In this document: positions 1 to 19,262 of the stretch, piece by piece
Layout: every line of letters begins with the position of its first letter
Position numbering within the stretch: position 1 is the stretch's first letter
Assembly: GCA_034766995.1 (NCBI GenBank)
Contig: CM068315.1
Location: 47,732,662-47,796,661, forward strand
Length of the DNA: 64,000 nucleotides
Direction: 5' to 3'
Origin: Acanthacorydalis orientalis
Taxonomy: Eukaryota > Arthropoda > Insecta > Megaloptera > Corydalidae
Notes under the pieces: generated by a model
Databases searched by the model: none
What the model was told of the DNA's origin: nothing
The model's input: the letters and a program-made list of their open reading frames with translations, nothing else
Made by a program: the position numbers and the translations under genes

Positions 1-1113
1 GAAATAATGTACCAGTGATTCAGTCGACCCAAGTAGAAGCATTAAAAAAATTATGCATGTTCAAAAGCACAAACTCTTTGACATGGAAAAAATGACGCTA
101 TATTGTATTGGATAAGTTGATATGAATAATAAATAGAAACTGATCATCTTAGTAGAAATGTATAAAAATAGGAATATAAAATCATGTAAAAAATACTCCA
201 AAACAAAAATGTGACATCTTAAATGTATTAACTTGAACGAGCAAAGGTATAATTAACTGCCAATTCATATTTGATGATCAAACCATTACTTTATTTTTAA
301 TATTTTCTAAACGTCTTTTGACATGAATGCAACTAATTTTTTTACAAAAGAAAGCTTCAATTTACGAAGATGTAATTTATTTAAATATACAAAGAGGTTT
401 TTTGAGTAATATCAATATGTCATGATTTATTATTTATTGCGTCAACCATTAGGTCATGTTTTTAGGTATTATGTATTCGAAGAATTAAAATAATTTTGCC
501 GGAAGTTGCACGTGCATTTGGTATATAGACAAATCCTATTTTGGTATGTAAACATAACTTATGGCGTTCAAAAACGTAATTCATGTTTTTTGTGGACAGA
601 AAATATATTTTAATCAAAGACCTTAATATGAATCTATAGTATTAAGTCTGCAGATTATAAAAAAAATACAAAGAACCTTTCAAAATATAATATAATTACT
701 ATAGTAAATAAAAGTATTCATTTTTCTTTTCCCCAATAAATACACAAATTAAATACTAAATGCAATAAGAATTTAAACATCAAATATTACCAAAATTTAA
801 ATTTTATTATAATTTAAATATTATTTATCGAAAAATTTAAAGAGAAATTACATTATTGGTTATCAGATAAAAGTATTTTGAATATAAGGATTATTATTAA
901 CTAAATATACTGATTCAAGCGTAGGAATTAATGTTTTATTTCAAAAATTTCGATTTCATGAAACTATATTGTACTTTAATGCGATTGTTTCTTAATAATT
1001 GTAACGACCTAGTAGCATATCTTGAATAAGTATAAATAACTTGCATAATTAATATTCTCGTCAATAATAATTAATCACATTAATAGCAACAATGATTTAA
1101 ATTTTTGTTGTAG
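1..1113 (+). other. Intron of the tetraspanin gene (5' exon not in window)
   Basis: AT-rich DNA upstream of the first visible tetraspanin exon, ending in a TTGTTGTAG acceptor at 1105-1113. I looked for an exon encoding the usual tetraspanin N-terminus (a Lys-Tyr-Leu-Leu type start of the first membrane helix) and saw none, so the start codon should lie upstream of the window. A TGCACGTGCA palindrome with a CACGTG E-box core lies near 506-515. Nothing else is recognisable. Confidence 0.5.
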
Positions 1114-2343
1114 TTGATTGGTGTAGGAATTCTAATATTAGCGATATGGATGCTACTCGATTCAACATTTTACTTCTCGATGACGCAGGATGAAAATAAC
1201 TATTATATTGGATTATACATATTCTTGGCTGTTGGAACATTAATGCTGATAGTTGCATTTCTAGGATGTTGTGGAGCGTTTCGCGAATCTAGATGTATGC
1301 TTGTTTCAGTAAGTATCTGTTAATGTTTTTTAAAACTTTTATTCATAAAATATTAGTTTATTTATATATATATAATGTTTTTGTGTAAATAATTGATTAT
1401 TATAGTATTTTTTTATTCATTTTACTTAATTTCATACTTTAAATTTAACATGATAAATCTTGATACCTTTTATTAATTCAGTAAATTATAATTTATCACA
1501 ATTTTTTCATGTATTGAGATTTTTCCCGAATAATAATTACCGTATTTTATTCATTTATTATGATTAAAGTAACAAAATCAAAAACTAAACAAAAATATTT
1601 TAATATTAAGTAATAAAACTTTACATTATGAAATATGATTAAAAAGATTTAAAATTTTGATCACTTTGTTTACAGTTTTTCAGCTGTTTGCTTATAATAC
1701 TAGTTGCAGAAATAGCAGCAGGAACATGGGCTTATTATAATGCTGATAAATTGGAAAATTTAATAAGAGATACAGTAAAATCAACTATTCAAGATGAATA
1801 TCTTAAAGTTGAATCCCGAACTGTTACTTTTGATGCAATTCAACGTGAAGTAAGTGAAAATGATTCTTTGATAATTCTTCATTTATTTACTAATGCTTAT
1901 TTAACAGTTACATTGTTGTGGATCAAATGGACCTAGTGACTGGGCTGGAAGTCATTATAACAAAATTGACAAATCAGGTATAGTACTTGCTGTTTCATCG
2001 GTATTACCTACATATCGTATTCCACCAAGTTGTTGTAAAAAAAACATATCGGCTAGTGAATGTGAATTTGCTCAAAATATTGGTGCGGGGAATTTAATTA
2101 CGAATTCAATATATCAGCAGGTATAAATTCAAGTACTTCCTATGAAATGAAGTTCAGTATTAATATGTTTGATTAAATTATATATTACAGGGTTGTGTGG
2201 ACAAGCTAATAGAAGCAATAAGGCAACGAGCTTCTCTTGTAATAACTATTGGTTTTGGATTAGCTTTACTTGAATTTTTGGGTTTAATCTTTTCATGCAT
2301 TTTATGTTATGCTATAAAACGCACAGATCGTTATAAAGCTTAA
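1114..2343 (+). CDS. Tetraspanin, 3' part (four exons)
   Basis: Exons 1114-1308, 1676-1849, 1908-2120 and 2191-2343 join in frame (all phase 0) to give 244 residues and a TAA stop. Tetraspanins are four-helix membrane proteins that organise partner proteins in membrane microdomains. Visible here are the end of helix 1, helix 2 followed by the cytoplasmic FLGCCGAFRES loop, helix 3 (CLLIILVAEIAAGTWAYY), and a large extracellular loop. That loop carries the diagnostic CCG motif (HCCGSNG), PPSCC, a further EC and a GC, making six cysteines of the usual pattern. Helix 4 then leads to a short tail ending RTDRYKA. An NIS sequon lies in the large loop. Only the first roughly 20 residues are missing. 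The pattern is CD9/CD151-like, but I cannot assign a specific paralog. A candidate AATAAA signal lies at 2464-2469. The downstream neighbour (BACE) is convergent. Confidence 0.93.
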
Positions 2344-2701
2344 ACCTAATACTTTTCCAAAGATATTGTTTCATGAAAATTGAGGTAAGTTTAGTTTTTT
2401 ATTTCTTTATATATACATATATAATTTAAAAAAATAATCAAATTTTCTTAATTAGTGATGTTTAATAAAGTACAGTATGATCAATATTCTATAAGCCAGT
2501 ACCACCTGTATGTGACAAGTGCAAGGAGTAACAAGAATATGTGTGTGTGTACATAAACAACATATGCAGTTTAGGGTATGTGAATATGGGTCACTATGTT
2601 TTTATAATTCATTTCACTTCAGTTTTACTATATTTAAATTACAACTGTGTGTGTATGTATGTTTGTATGAGTATATATATATATATGTATATATAATTCA
2701 T

Positions 2702-2764
2702 TCAAAATGGAAAATCATAGAAGAAGCCTTTATCCAGCAGTGGATTGACAGAGGCTGATGATAT

Positions 2765-2766
<2 letters not shown>
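2702..2766 (+). mobile_element. 3' tail of an RTE-type LINE
   Basis: The segment reads in one frame into EEAFIQQWIDRG and then a stop, followed by GGCTGATGATATTGATAT and a (TA)n array. From family knowledge, RTE-clade non-LTR retrotransposons of insects end their ORF with a peptide of the type EEAYVQQWxxxG and finish in short TGATGA-like tandem repeats. The match to this small, very characteristic end is clear. The rest of the element is absent, as expected of a strongly 5'-truncated copy. Confidence 0.7.

Positions 2767-2824
<58 letters not shown>
2767..2824. repeat. (TA)n microsatellite
   Basis: Uninterrupted AT dinucleotide array directly following the RTE LINE tail; a shorter array follows at 2839-2861. 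Confidence 0.95.
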
Positions 2825-2827
<3 letters not shown>

Positions 2828-3162
2828 CATTGTGTGTTTATATATATATATATATATATATGAATTCTTCCATTATTTTATAAAAGAAATGTAATTCATT
2901 TTTGTCATTCGCTAATTTAATAATCTATATGAAAAGTGTAGTAAATAAAAAAAAACAACTATAAAATGCAATCAAAAATGACAATTATTACTTCCTTTAA
3001 CTAATTTAAATGTTAGTTACTATGGTGTTAAAACTTAAAATATTTCAATCTAACAATATTAAAATAATTATGTTTTGTATAGAAAATAAAGAAACTCCAT
3101 ATTCTTCACTTGATATTTTTCACTAATAGCTCCATTTTAGTTTTCTTTAAATATATTTAATA

Positions 3163-3165
<3 letters not shown>

Positions 3166-3245
<80 letters not shown>
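3166..3245. repeat. (TA)n microsatellite with CA/GA-rich flank
   Basis: About 80 bp of TA repeats, followed by mixed TACA, CA, GTAT and GAGAGA tracts up to about 3375. Confidence 0.95.
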
Positions 3246-3249
<4 letters not shown>

Positions 3250-3797
3250 CATACACACACACACATATGTGTGTATGTATGTGTATATATATAGAGAGAG
3301 AGAGAGAAACACGTGTGTATATATATATGAATGCATTTATATGTAGGACGTATGTATGTATGTACATACGTACATATATAGTTTGTATAAAAATGTGGTA
3401 ATATTCTCAATTTTGTAAATATTAACATCAGTTTCATTTCATTAACTTTTATTTTTACATGGTATGTAGTCTTTAATAACACTATATGAATTAGTTATAT
3501 CATTCTATTTATTTATATATATATATACATATATATATATACACACACGCACACACATCATACATACATATATACACCTTTTTAAAAAAAATTTATGTAA
3601 AATTAAACACTATAATTATTACTATCGACATTTTTCTTTACTTTTTACTTTTTTACAAAAGAATGGTATATGAAAACAAAAGAAAAATCATAATCAATAC
3701 TAATTAAATTTATATTTCCAGTCCTGTGTTAAAAAATTACTTGCAGGAATTAATTTCATAGTGTATTATATATATATATATACACATAAACACACAC

Positions 3798-3835
<38 letters not shown>

Positions 3836-5886
3836 TCATATACACACTCATATTTTTAACCATTAATATTTTTAGTAAATTTTAGTTATTGTTTATTTTT
3901 TGAACTGTATTAATTTTAAATAAGATTACTACTTAATAAATAATACAACTTATGATGTTTTGTTATAAAAGAAATGTGAATAATTTTTATTATGAAAAAA
4001 CGTAATATAGAAAATATGTTGAAAACGAATATTCAATTACCTAAATATAAAAAAAATGTGTTCTTATTCATTTCTTCTTAGAAGTTAAAACCAGATGAAA
4101 TATAAAGATAATAGAGTTAAATAAAAATATTGTTATTTAATATTTTTTATATATTTTTTTTCTATTTGTATAAAACATATGTAAGAGTGTATATCTAATT
4201 ACTAAGTCATATAATTTTAAGTTCATTGATGTACAACTAATTATTAATATATAATGTATGTAAATTATTAGTGACCATGAGTACAAGACTGTACCATGTG
4301 CCAACAAATCGTACTTGTAAATAACATTATTTACAAAAACAATTTAATAAATATATTTACTGATAAGTTTTTAAATATTTCCTATACATTATTAAAAAAA
4401 AAAATATTACCATAATCAAAATACTTTTTTTATGTATTTTAGTGTACATAGAAAAGCAAAAATATGTGCATGTATATCTGTATACATGTGGTTATGAATA
4501 TGTAAACATTATGATAAATAATATATATTTATTGATATTCAGAGATTTAATATTAACTTAATATTTTAATATTTCTACATGTTACACATAATGTTTACAT
4601 AAAAATTATGATAATAAGACCATGATCATTTAAAATTAAATTTTCATATAATGTATTTTTGTTTTATTTATGAATTATTTTTTAATGAAATATCTTATTT
4701 TGTTACTGATAGAATTATATCTTAAAATTATAAGTAATTTAATTAATGAAACAAAAATAATATATATTAATGGTGTAACATTTATAAAAGTTCATGTTTA
4801 GAAAGAGATGAAATATCTCGTATATTTTTTAAAAACTTTCATAACATTTAAACTCCAATCTACTTATAACTAAAAGATCCTAAACATTTATTTTAATTTT
4901 TATACTGATATACTAATGACAAAATCCTGGTGTAACTAAATAGAGTTATGAAAATTTTGAATTATGAATGTACAAAGGAGAATTCTTTTTCAGTAAAATA
5001 TACATTTATTGTATTCTTCCAGTAGTAAGTAAGTATGTGTTTGTAAAAGAGCAATACTGTATTTACCATAATTTTAAAGTGAATTTGAATTGTATGTAAA
5101 ATTAGGTAATAAAATAATATAAAAAAAATTTGAATGTCATAATTTTTTAGCAATAACATTAGTTATTCTCATAAGTGCATTTGTGCAACCTACTTCTTGA
5201 TTCAAAAAATATGATTGGCATAATATAACTGGCACAAAATTGAAGTCATTAAAATATTTCTTTACTAATTTTTGTTTTGAGAATAATTTAATAAACTATA
5301 ATTTCCATTATATTCATAGTTTATGACAATTTAATTGTATTTCATTATTACATTCGGTGCACATTAGTACCGACAAAACTTCAATGCAAAACCTTTTTTT
5401 ATAATTAATTACTAACAAAACAAATAATATTCCCAAATCACTTTAAAGTGATATGTTTTTCATCACAAAAACGAAGGAAGTAACAGATTTAAGATTATAA
5501 AGTAAAAAAATCTTATTACACTGCATTGAATGTACATTATGTCCAAAGCACCGATTAAATGTTTTATACAAATTACTTATATATGTTCATTTACATACAT
5601 ATATTTATCAACGCTGAACAAACTAACAATTTTTCCTAAACTTATATTAATAATCTATAGCCAGATTTTAAACTATTAACTGCAAAAATGAAAACTCAAT
5701 CAGTCTTCAATGAGTAGAAGTTATACATATTCTGCTTTGGGGAATAGGAACTATATAGTTGTATTTTTTATTATTTATAAATACAATTTTAAAATAATAT
5801 TTTCTGTAACTTGAACATTCAAAAATGTATGAAAAGTATTATATGTGGCTCTTATTAACACAGAAGTTCTGCCCCTGATATATATA

Positions 5887-5963
5887 TAAGGTTGGTAAAA
5901 AAATAATTGTGGTTTATGACCTTCAAATTCATAAAAACTGCAATTATTTTCCTATCAACCTAA
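5887..5963. mobile_element. 77-bp mariner-derived miniature element
   Basis: Left end TAAGGTTGGTAAAAAAATAA and the reverse complement of the right end TTAGGTTGATAGGAAAATAA are imperfect inverted repeats that continue for about 30 bp (AATTGTGGTTT versus AATTGCAGTTT). TA dinucleotides flank both sides (5885-5886, 5964-5965). From family knowledge, TTAGGTTGGC-type termini with TA targets are typical of insect mariner elements. The two ends almost meet, so the whole transposase region is deleted. Confidence 0.7.
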
Positions 5964-6477
5964 TATGTATGTATATATATATATATATATGTACATATAC
6001 ACATTAAATTTGGAATTTTATACAGACCCAGTAATTGTATCTATATATTTTGACTCTCGATCATGTAATAAACATAACGCTTTTCCATAATCACATATAT
6101 TACATTTTGAACTATTGGTTTTTTTCTTTTTTTATAAGGCAGTAATATTTTAATTTCCACAGCAAAAGATAAAGTATTATATTACTTTTTATCAAAAACA
6201 TACAACCATCAATAATAAAAACTCATATTTATTTACTTGTACAAAATATAAAACACAGTATTTTTATTTATAAAGTATAAAAATAAAAAAATAGTCATCT
6301 ATATAAGGGTAAATGTTACTCACACTATTACATTTATTATTTTTTTTAAAAAAATGTTTATTTTTAAATAGCTTTAATTTCTATATAAGCATATAAAATA
6401 GTACATCATAAAAAATACATTATATTAAAATATTCTATTTGATTAAAAATATGGCAATATATTTTTCACTTCAAGAA

Positions 6478-8340
6478 TCAATCTTCATTAGTTAATTGAG
6501 TTCGGCTAAGAGTTAAAAAAACATTTGATGGAAGTTTATTTATTGGTCGTAATTTCAAAAAAATACACGATACAGACAGAAGTAAAATAATAAATATAAT
6601 TACTGAAAAAATAATATATATTATTAAAACTATGTGAAAATATCCACATTTATAAAAAATATTCTTTTGAAAGTAAATTCATATACATAAATACTCACAA
6701 AGAGTAACATAAATTGGAACTGCAAACAGCGAAACTTCATTTTGATACACATTTGTAATACTTTTACTTTTAATGCATGATTCAAATATATTTGTAATAG
6801 ACTTATTTGTAAAAAAAGGGCCTTTTAACTGAACATTAGGTCCACAATCAGATTTTGAGAAACCTACAGTTTTTGCAGTGTGATTAAATAATATTTCAAA
6901 TCCTTCTAATGCTACAACACCTACAAAATACAGAGAAATAAAATAAAAAGACAGTAAATTAAATATATTGATATACAATAAAATAGTAAAAAAGGATTAA
7001 ATGATACTTAATACAAGTATGTAGTCAGGTATATATGTTAACGTTCAAATTCTGCAATACTATGTATAAGAATACATACGTTCCATATATATAAGCATAA
7101 ATAATATTACCCAAAATTGTTCCTGTAGACGATTCTTCAATGGCTAATTTGTAACAATATTTTAATACTTTTTCAGAATCATCATAGGATTCTCGAATAT
7201 ATGACTAAAAAATATAAATGATAATTTTGGGAATACTTTTTATAAATAAATTCACTTACTGAACCAGGTAAACGCAAAACAAAATAAGAATTATGACTGT
7301 TAGCAATAGAAATACTTATATTTGGTAAAATGTCCCACTTTTGTGGAGAACTATAACAGGAGAGTTCTCTTGGATTCCAAAATCTTGGCGTGAGAATTAA
7401 ATTAAGTTCTTTTGTTTTATTATAAAGATGAGCAATAAGTTTTTTGTAAACCTACAAAAATGTATTTTTACAATTATAAAATTATTTTATAATTTTGTCA
7501 TAAAAACAAATGTATTTTAAATATTTAAATAATATTCAATCACTTATACTTCCAAAAAAAGGATATGCACTGGACAAAAGTTTTATTTTTTAAAATAACT
7601 ATAAAAGTAAATAATATTTTCTCAAATGACACATTTTTTTGGTATAATTTTTTTCACTTTAAAAACAAAGACAATGTTAAAAAATCATTAGCCATTATAC
7701 TGAATGCATGATATGTACAACACACTGGTAACATGATTTCCTAACACAAGAATACATTCGATATACACATTGTGTTAAAAATTTATTTAAATGTATTGCA
7801 AATTGGATAAAACAAAGGTTTTATAAATGCTTACTAAATAGTTTATTATTAATTTTTATCTCAAAATTTAAATAAAGATTTTAAAAATGTCAACAATTTT
7901 TTTAATTATTGTCATTGATAAAATAAGTAATAATATTAAAATCCAATTTTATTTAATTAATTATAAATATTTTAAATAAAAATGTATTTCATATAAATTT
8001 TAATTAAATTATAATTTATTTTCTCTAATATTTTAAGTCGTAAACAGTAAATACAGATAATAATATATAAATTTATTCATATTGTTGCATTCACATCATT
8101 TTTAAAAATAAAAAAGCTTAATCTACCTTCTCTGGAAATTTTAAACTGCTTGTTCCACTGTCTATTATAGTTTTATCATTATTTATATCTTGACATGTTA
8201 CATTTACTTTATCTTCATTAACATATATATCACTCAATATTATTTCATAAAACCAGTCTTTTACAAGTGGAGTAATTATAAAATTACTAGTATTTTTAAA
8301 ATCATCTGTATGTAACATAAGTTATTAAATATGCTTTTCC

Positions 8341-8373
<33 letters not shown>

Positions 8374-9193
8374 TACATATTAAAAAACAAAGAATGTATC
8401 TACATATACTACATACTTATTATTTTAAGAGATCCAAAATGATTACTGTTTCGTGGTACTCTTGTTCCACACAATTTCAATATGAATGATACTGAAGTAA
8501 CATTTGTTTCTTTTTGATATGCATCAACCCATGATAAAACAGAACTATCAGGACAAGATATTTTGGAATAAGCTAAACCTAAAATACCCTAAAAATTAAA
8601 ATTTTTACAAATAATGAACAACAAATTACATATTTGATAAGTTTACCTGCCAATCTGAATTATTAATATAAAAATTATTCGAATTAAATATTAAAGAAAT
8701 ATCAGTTCGTACAGTTACATTGGTCGTAAATACTGATGGAAATTGCACTAAATCACTTACTAATCTTCCTGACCAATCACCTTCCATATACTGTACAGTT
8801 ACATTTTTGTGTAAGTTAATAAGTGTTGATGAACTGAAATAATAAAATCAACGTTTCAATACATTTTATTGTAATTTGAAAATAACTTACTTTGATGAAT
8901 TAAAAAATGTTCCTATAAAAGGATTTCTTGATGCTGCTATTGCAAAATTCGAACTTCCCGTATCTATTAACACCTTTAGCTAAAATAAAAAAATAAAGTG
9001 CTATATAAAGAAAAGTACAACATAAACTTCGATTACATACTTTTTGTGGACCTGTACCAATCAAAACATCTAAATAATATCCTTTACCATGTTTTCCTTT
9101 TAAATTAATATCAAATGAGTAACTTAACTTGCACTTACACAAAATAATAAATAAAGATATTATAAACATAAATAAACTTAAAACTTTATACAT
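6478..9193 (-). CDS. BACE: Beta-secretase-like membrane aspartic protease
   Basis: Nine exons in transcript order, 9041-9193, 8891-8979, 8647-8833, 8417-8588, 8127-8305, 7260-7451, 7111-7204, 6699-6920 and 6478-6602, give 470 residues. It is an A1-family protease of the secretory pathway. A hydrophobic signal peptide (residues 1-26) is followed by GKGYYLDVLIG and the first catalytic motif DTGSSNFAIAA (Asp57). A GILGLAY motif follows, then the second catalytic motif DSGTSSLKFP (Asp249). The sequence ends in a membrane helix (about 420-446, IIFIILLLSVSCIFL) and a 24-residue cytosolic tail. SNFA after the first Asp, WFYEIIL, and a C-terminal anchor are BACE traits and distinguish it from cathepsin D. 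An in-frame TAA lies 18 nt upstream of the ATG, supporting this start. A long propeptide is missing: only about 10 residues separate the signal peptide from the catalytic domain. The physiological substrate is not deducible. Confidence 0.9.
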
Positions 9194-9421
9194 AATTAAA
9201 AATGTTTTTTACATGACGAAATAAATTGTTGAATTTAAAACAATGTACATGGACACAAACATTGACATATACAAGGGTATATTGACAAGTCTATGGTTAC
9301 AAACATAGATTAATACAAGCATGCCTAGAAATGCAATTTGTCATTTGTATAGACTTTTAATACATGATTATTATTTTGTACTTTGTATATAAGCACTCTG
9401 GTTGTATGTATGTATGTATGT

Positions 9422-9515
<94 letters not shown>

Positions 9516-10190
9516 TTCGAAATTATTAAGATAAAGGCGATCTAAGAATTTTTTGAATCTTTATTATGAACATTTTGTCTGATTTGGAAACGTAAAACCG
9601 TTTTAACCATTTAGTTTTTAAAACCATAGATAAAATACTCTTCAAAACTCTGTTGGAATTTATCTATAGTGGACGCATACATGTAAAGGCGTACGAGCCT
9701 GTAAAGACAGACTATATTAGTGTTTTAATCTACGATCTGTAAAAAATATCTTAACAGGAGTTTAGTAAATATAAACCATAGATAAATTTTATATAAACAA
9801 TAAAAAAGATATATATATATATACACATCATACATAGTAAGGGAAAGGTTTCTTTTAATTCAATACATAGTTCTGAAATGTATTCGATACATGTCTTTAA
9901 AGTACAAGATTGTAAGATTGTGTGTAATTCAATTTAATAAATAATTGTTTACACAATTATTTCGTTAAAGTTCATATTTTATTTTGATTAATTGTAAATG
10001 TTTTTCTGATGCCATATTTAGATGTCTAAATAATAATTGAAAAGTGGTTTTATAAACTAATTAACATTCATATATAAATATGAAGGTTCAACAATAAAAA
10101 TAAATAAGTGTAAAACACGATTTAGTTGCTTAAAACGAATAAAAATAATATTGGTTAATAAAAACATAACCTTATTTAAATGCTCACATT
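9194..10190. promoter_or_regulatory. Head-to-head region between BACE and FNBP4
   Basis: About 1 kb between two divergent start codons, so both promoters and leaders should be here. It contains a long (TA)n array and shorter TATGTATG repeats. I could not pick out a specific initiator or TATA box in such AT-rich DNA, so the regulatory call rests on gene arrangement only. Confidence 0.45.
9426..9511. repeat. (TA)n microsatellite
   Basis: About 86 bp of uninterrupted TA repeat in the BACE/FNBP4 intergenic region. Confidence 0.95.
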
Positions 10191-17290
<7,100 letters not shown>

Positions 17291-17989
17291 TTGAAAATGT
17301 GTTTAAATGTGGCAAAATACTGAAATATGTTTAAAAAGTACATTGTTTTAGTAAAAAATATTATTTTTTTCTTTTATTAAGGTTTCAGATATTTATATAA
17401 TTGACATGGTCTTAAAACAATAAATTAAAATTTACTGTTAGAACCCAGTTAACACTATTTTCTGTATCTATACTATGGAATTCATTTTATTCTATTGTCA
17501 ATATCTATTTATTTTTCGGATCCATAAGCCATTTTTGGACCTATATACCTATTGTCTTCAAACTTCTACTTAAATGGGATGTTTCTCACACTTATTGCTG
17601 TGTTTGAATGGATTTATCATTTTTTTCAAAGTTTAATGATTAAACTGTTTTATATAAGTACTTTAATCATTAAATTTATAATTTTGCCAAAATATATATT
17701 TACTATTAAATGCTTATTTATATAATTCTTTTTCATTAATCACTATTTTTTCTTTTGAATATTATTTCCCCTAGTGTATTTCAATTATTTAATACACCTA
17801 AAACCAGTAATATTTAACATTAATATCTATTATCATTAATGAAAAATACTAGTTTATTTATAAAAAAATACATTTCAATTGGAAAATTCTTAGTTTTAAG
17901 TCATAAGGATTTAATCATCATGTCTTCACAAATCAATAAAACAAAAGAAATATGTTTGATATAAGATTTTTATTGTTTAATAAAACATA
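17291..17989. other. Convergent 3' region of FNBP4 and RpS13
   Basis: 700 bp of AT-rich 3' UTR and spacer. AATAAA for FNBP4 is at 17419-17424. TTTATT at 17969-17974 (AATAAA on the minus strand) sits only about 16 nt beyond the RpS13 stop, implying the very short 3' UTR typical of ribosomal protein genes. Confidence 0.6.
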
Positions 17990-18684
17990 TTAGGCAACCA
18001 AAGCTGATGCAGTGCTTGATTCATACTTCCAATTTGACGGAAGTACATTTTTTGTTTTGTAATAACGAGCTAATCTGTGAATACGAGACTCAACCAAAAT
18101 TAGTCGAAATTTACTATCTTTATCTTTACGATTTCTTTCCAAATGTTTACGTATTGCAACAGCTTTTTTGATTAGATTATATAAATCTTCAGGTAAGTTG
18201 GGAGCAAGTCCAAGAGCTTTCATAATTCGAAGAATTTTATTGCCAGTAACGAACCGAACTTGGGCAACACCATCTGAATCTCTTAATGTAACACCTATAA
18301 AATATATATAAAAAAAAAATAATAGTGCATTCTTGTACATGGGTTAATTATTTAGTATCATACCAATTTGTGATGGAGTTTTCCCTTTCTTACTCAGCTT
18401 AAGTATGTGCTCTTTGACATATTCTGGTGTTAATTTTAACCACGTTGGAACACTTCGCCGGTATGGTAAAGCTGATTGGGATATACCCTTTCTGAAAAAT
18501 TAAAATTGGTAAGTGACACACGTGGAATTTCTATGGTAAATTTACCCAAGCACATGTATTGGTTCTTTTTTAAATGCTTCTTCATTTTGTACAAACTAAT
18601 AATTTTTATATCATGACATATTTTTTACGATTATAATGCACATGTATAACAAAAATCTTACCCTGGTGCGTGCATACGACCCAT
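17990..18684 (-). CDS. RpS13: Small ribosomal subunit protein S13 (uS15)
   Basis: Three exons, 18662-18684, 18364-18491 and 17990-18294, give 151 residues, exactly the usual length of eukaryotic S13. Start [20 protein letters not shown], middle [20 protein letters not shown], and end [14 protein letters not shown] are the highly conserved S13 sequence. It binds rRNA in the platform side of the 40S subunit. The first exon holds just the start codon and six further codons, a common layout for ribosomal protein genes. Introns are 69 and 170 nt; I saw no box C/D snoRNA in them, although vertebrate RPS13 introns carry U14. The gene faces PHRF1 head-to-head. Confidence 0.98.
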
Positions 18685-19262
18685 TTTTCTAATTAATTAC
18701 ACACTGTAACAAAATGATTACAATGGCGTCTACACCGGAGACTGTAAAGAGTAGTATATGCTTTACTCGCTAGAGTGAACTGTGAAAAGTAAATTGCATA
18801 TATTCTAAATGCTCTTAATTATTGTACAAAACTAAAAAAAATGTGTCTATAAATGTAATAACCGATCTTTTGTTTTTTTATTGATAATTATTAAGTTAAG
18901 AATTTAGATATTGATATTTTAATTGTGCATATGACATATTCGTAGCATCGTAGCAGATCGGCATCGCGTTTATCGTAGATGTGAATGGCCGACAGAAATA
19001 AAGCTATGAATAGTTCTGACTGTCAATCGTGGTCGATTAGTTTTTGTGTCTAGAGTAAATTTACAATAAAAAATAGTATTTATGTATATATTTAAACATT
19101 AATTTATAATCAATTAACTTATGTGATGGGATTATTAAAATAGAAATTAATTCTGAAGTAATCTTAAGTATGTATAATAGTACAACTGTTAAATATGTAT
19201 TGTTTTCATTTATCATTTGTTTTAATTCCATTTAAAATTTTTATTTTCAGTTAAATGAGAAA
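18685..19262. promoter_or_regulatory. Bidirectional promoter region RpS13/PHRF1
   Basis: 578 bp separate the two divergent start codons. On the minus strand TACTCTTTACAG near 18743-18755 resembles the polypyrimidine (TCT) initiator of ribosomal protein genes. Locally less AT-rich sequence at 18950-19052 is a likely PHRF1 leader exon, followed by an intron closing with TTTTATTTTCAG at 19250. Assignment of the initiators is inference. Confidence 0.5.

Larger units (their letters stand above)
2344..6477. other. Convergent intergenic region, tetraspanin to BACE
   Basis: AT-rich 3' UTR and intergenic DNA between two convergent genes. It holds an RTE LINE tail (about 2702), (TA)n arrays near 2767, 3166 and 3801, mixed CA/TA repeats, and a 77-bp mariner derivative at 5887-5963. 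A TTTATT at 6333-6338 (AATAAA on the minus strand) is a candidate BACE polyadenylation signal. No coding potential apart from repeat-encoded frames. Confidence 0.6.

Noticed and set aside
3137..3482. Open frames made of Tyr-Ile repeats over (TA)n arrays, here and at most other arrays in the window
   Set aside because: They are translations of dinucleotide repeats, open in several frames and on both strands.
18295..18661. Possible box C/D snoRNA in RpS13 introns, as in vertebrate U14
   Set aside because: No paired C (RTGATGA) and D (CTGA) boxes with terminal stem found in either short intron.
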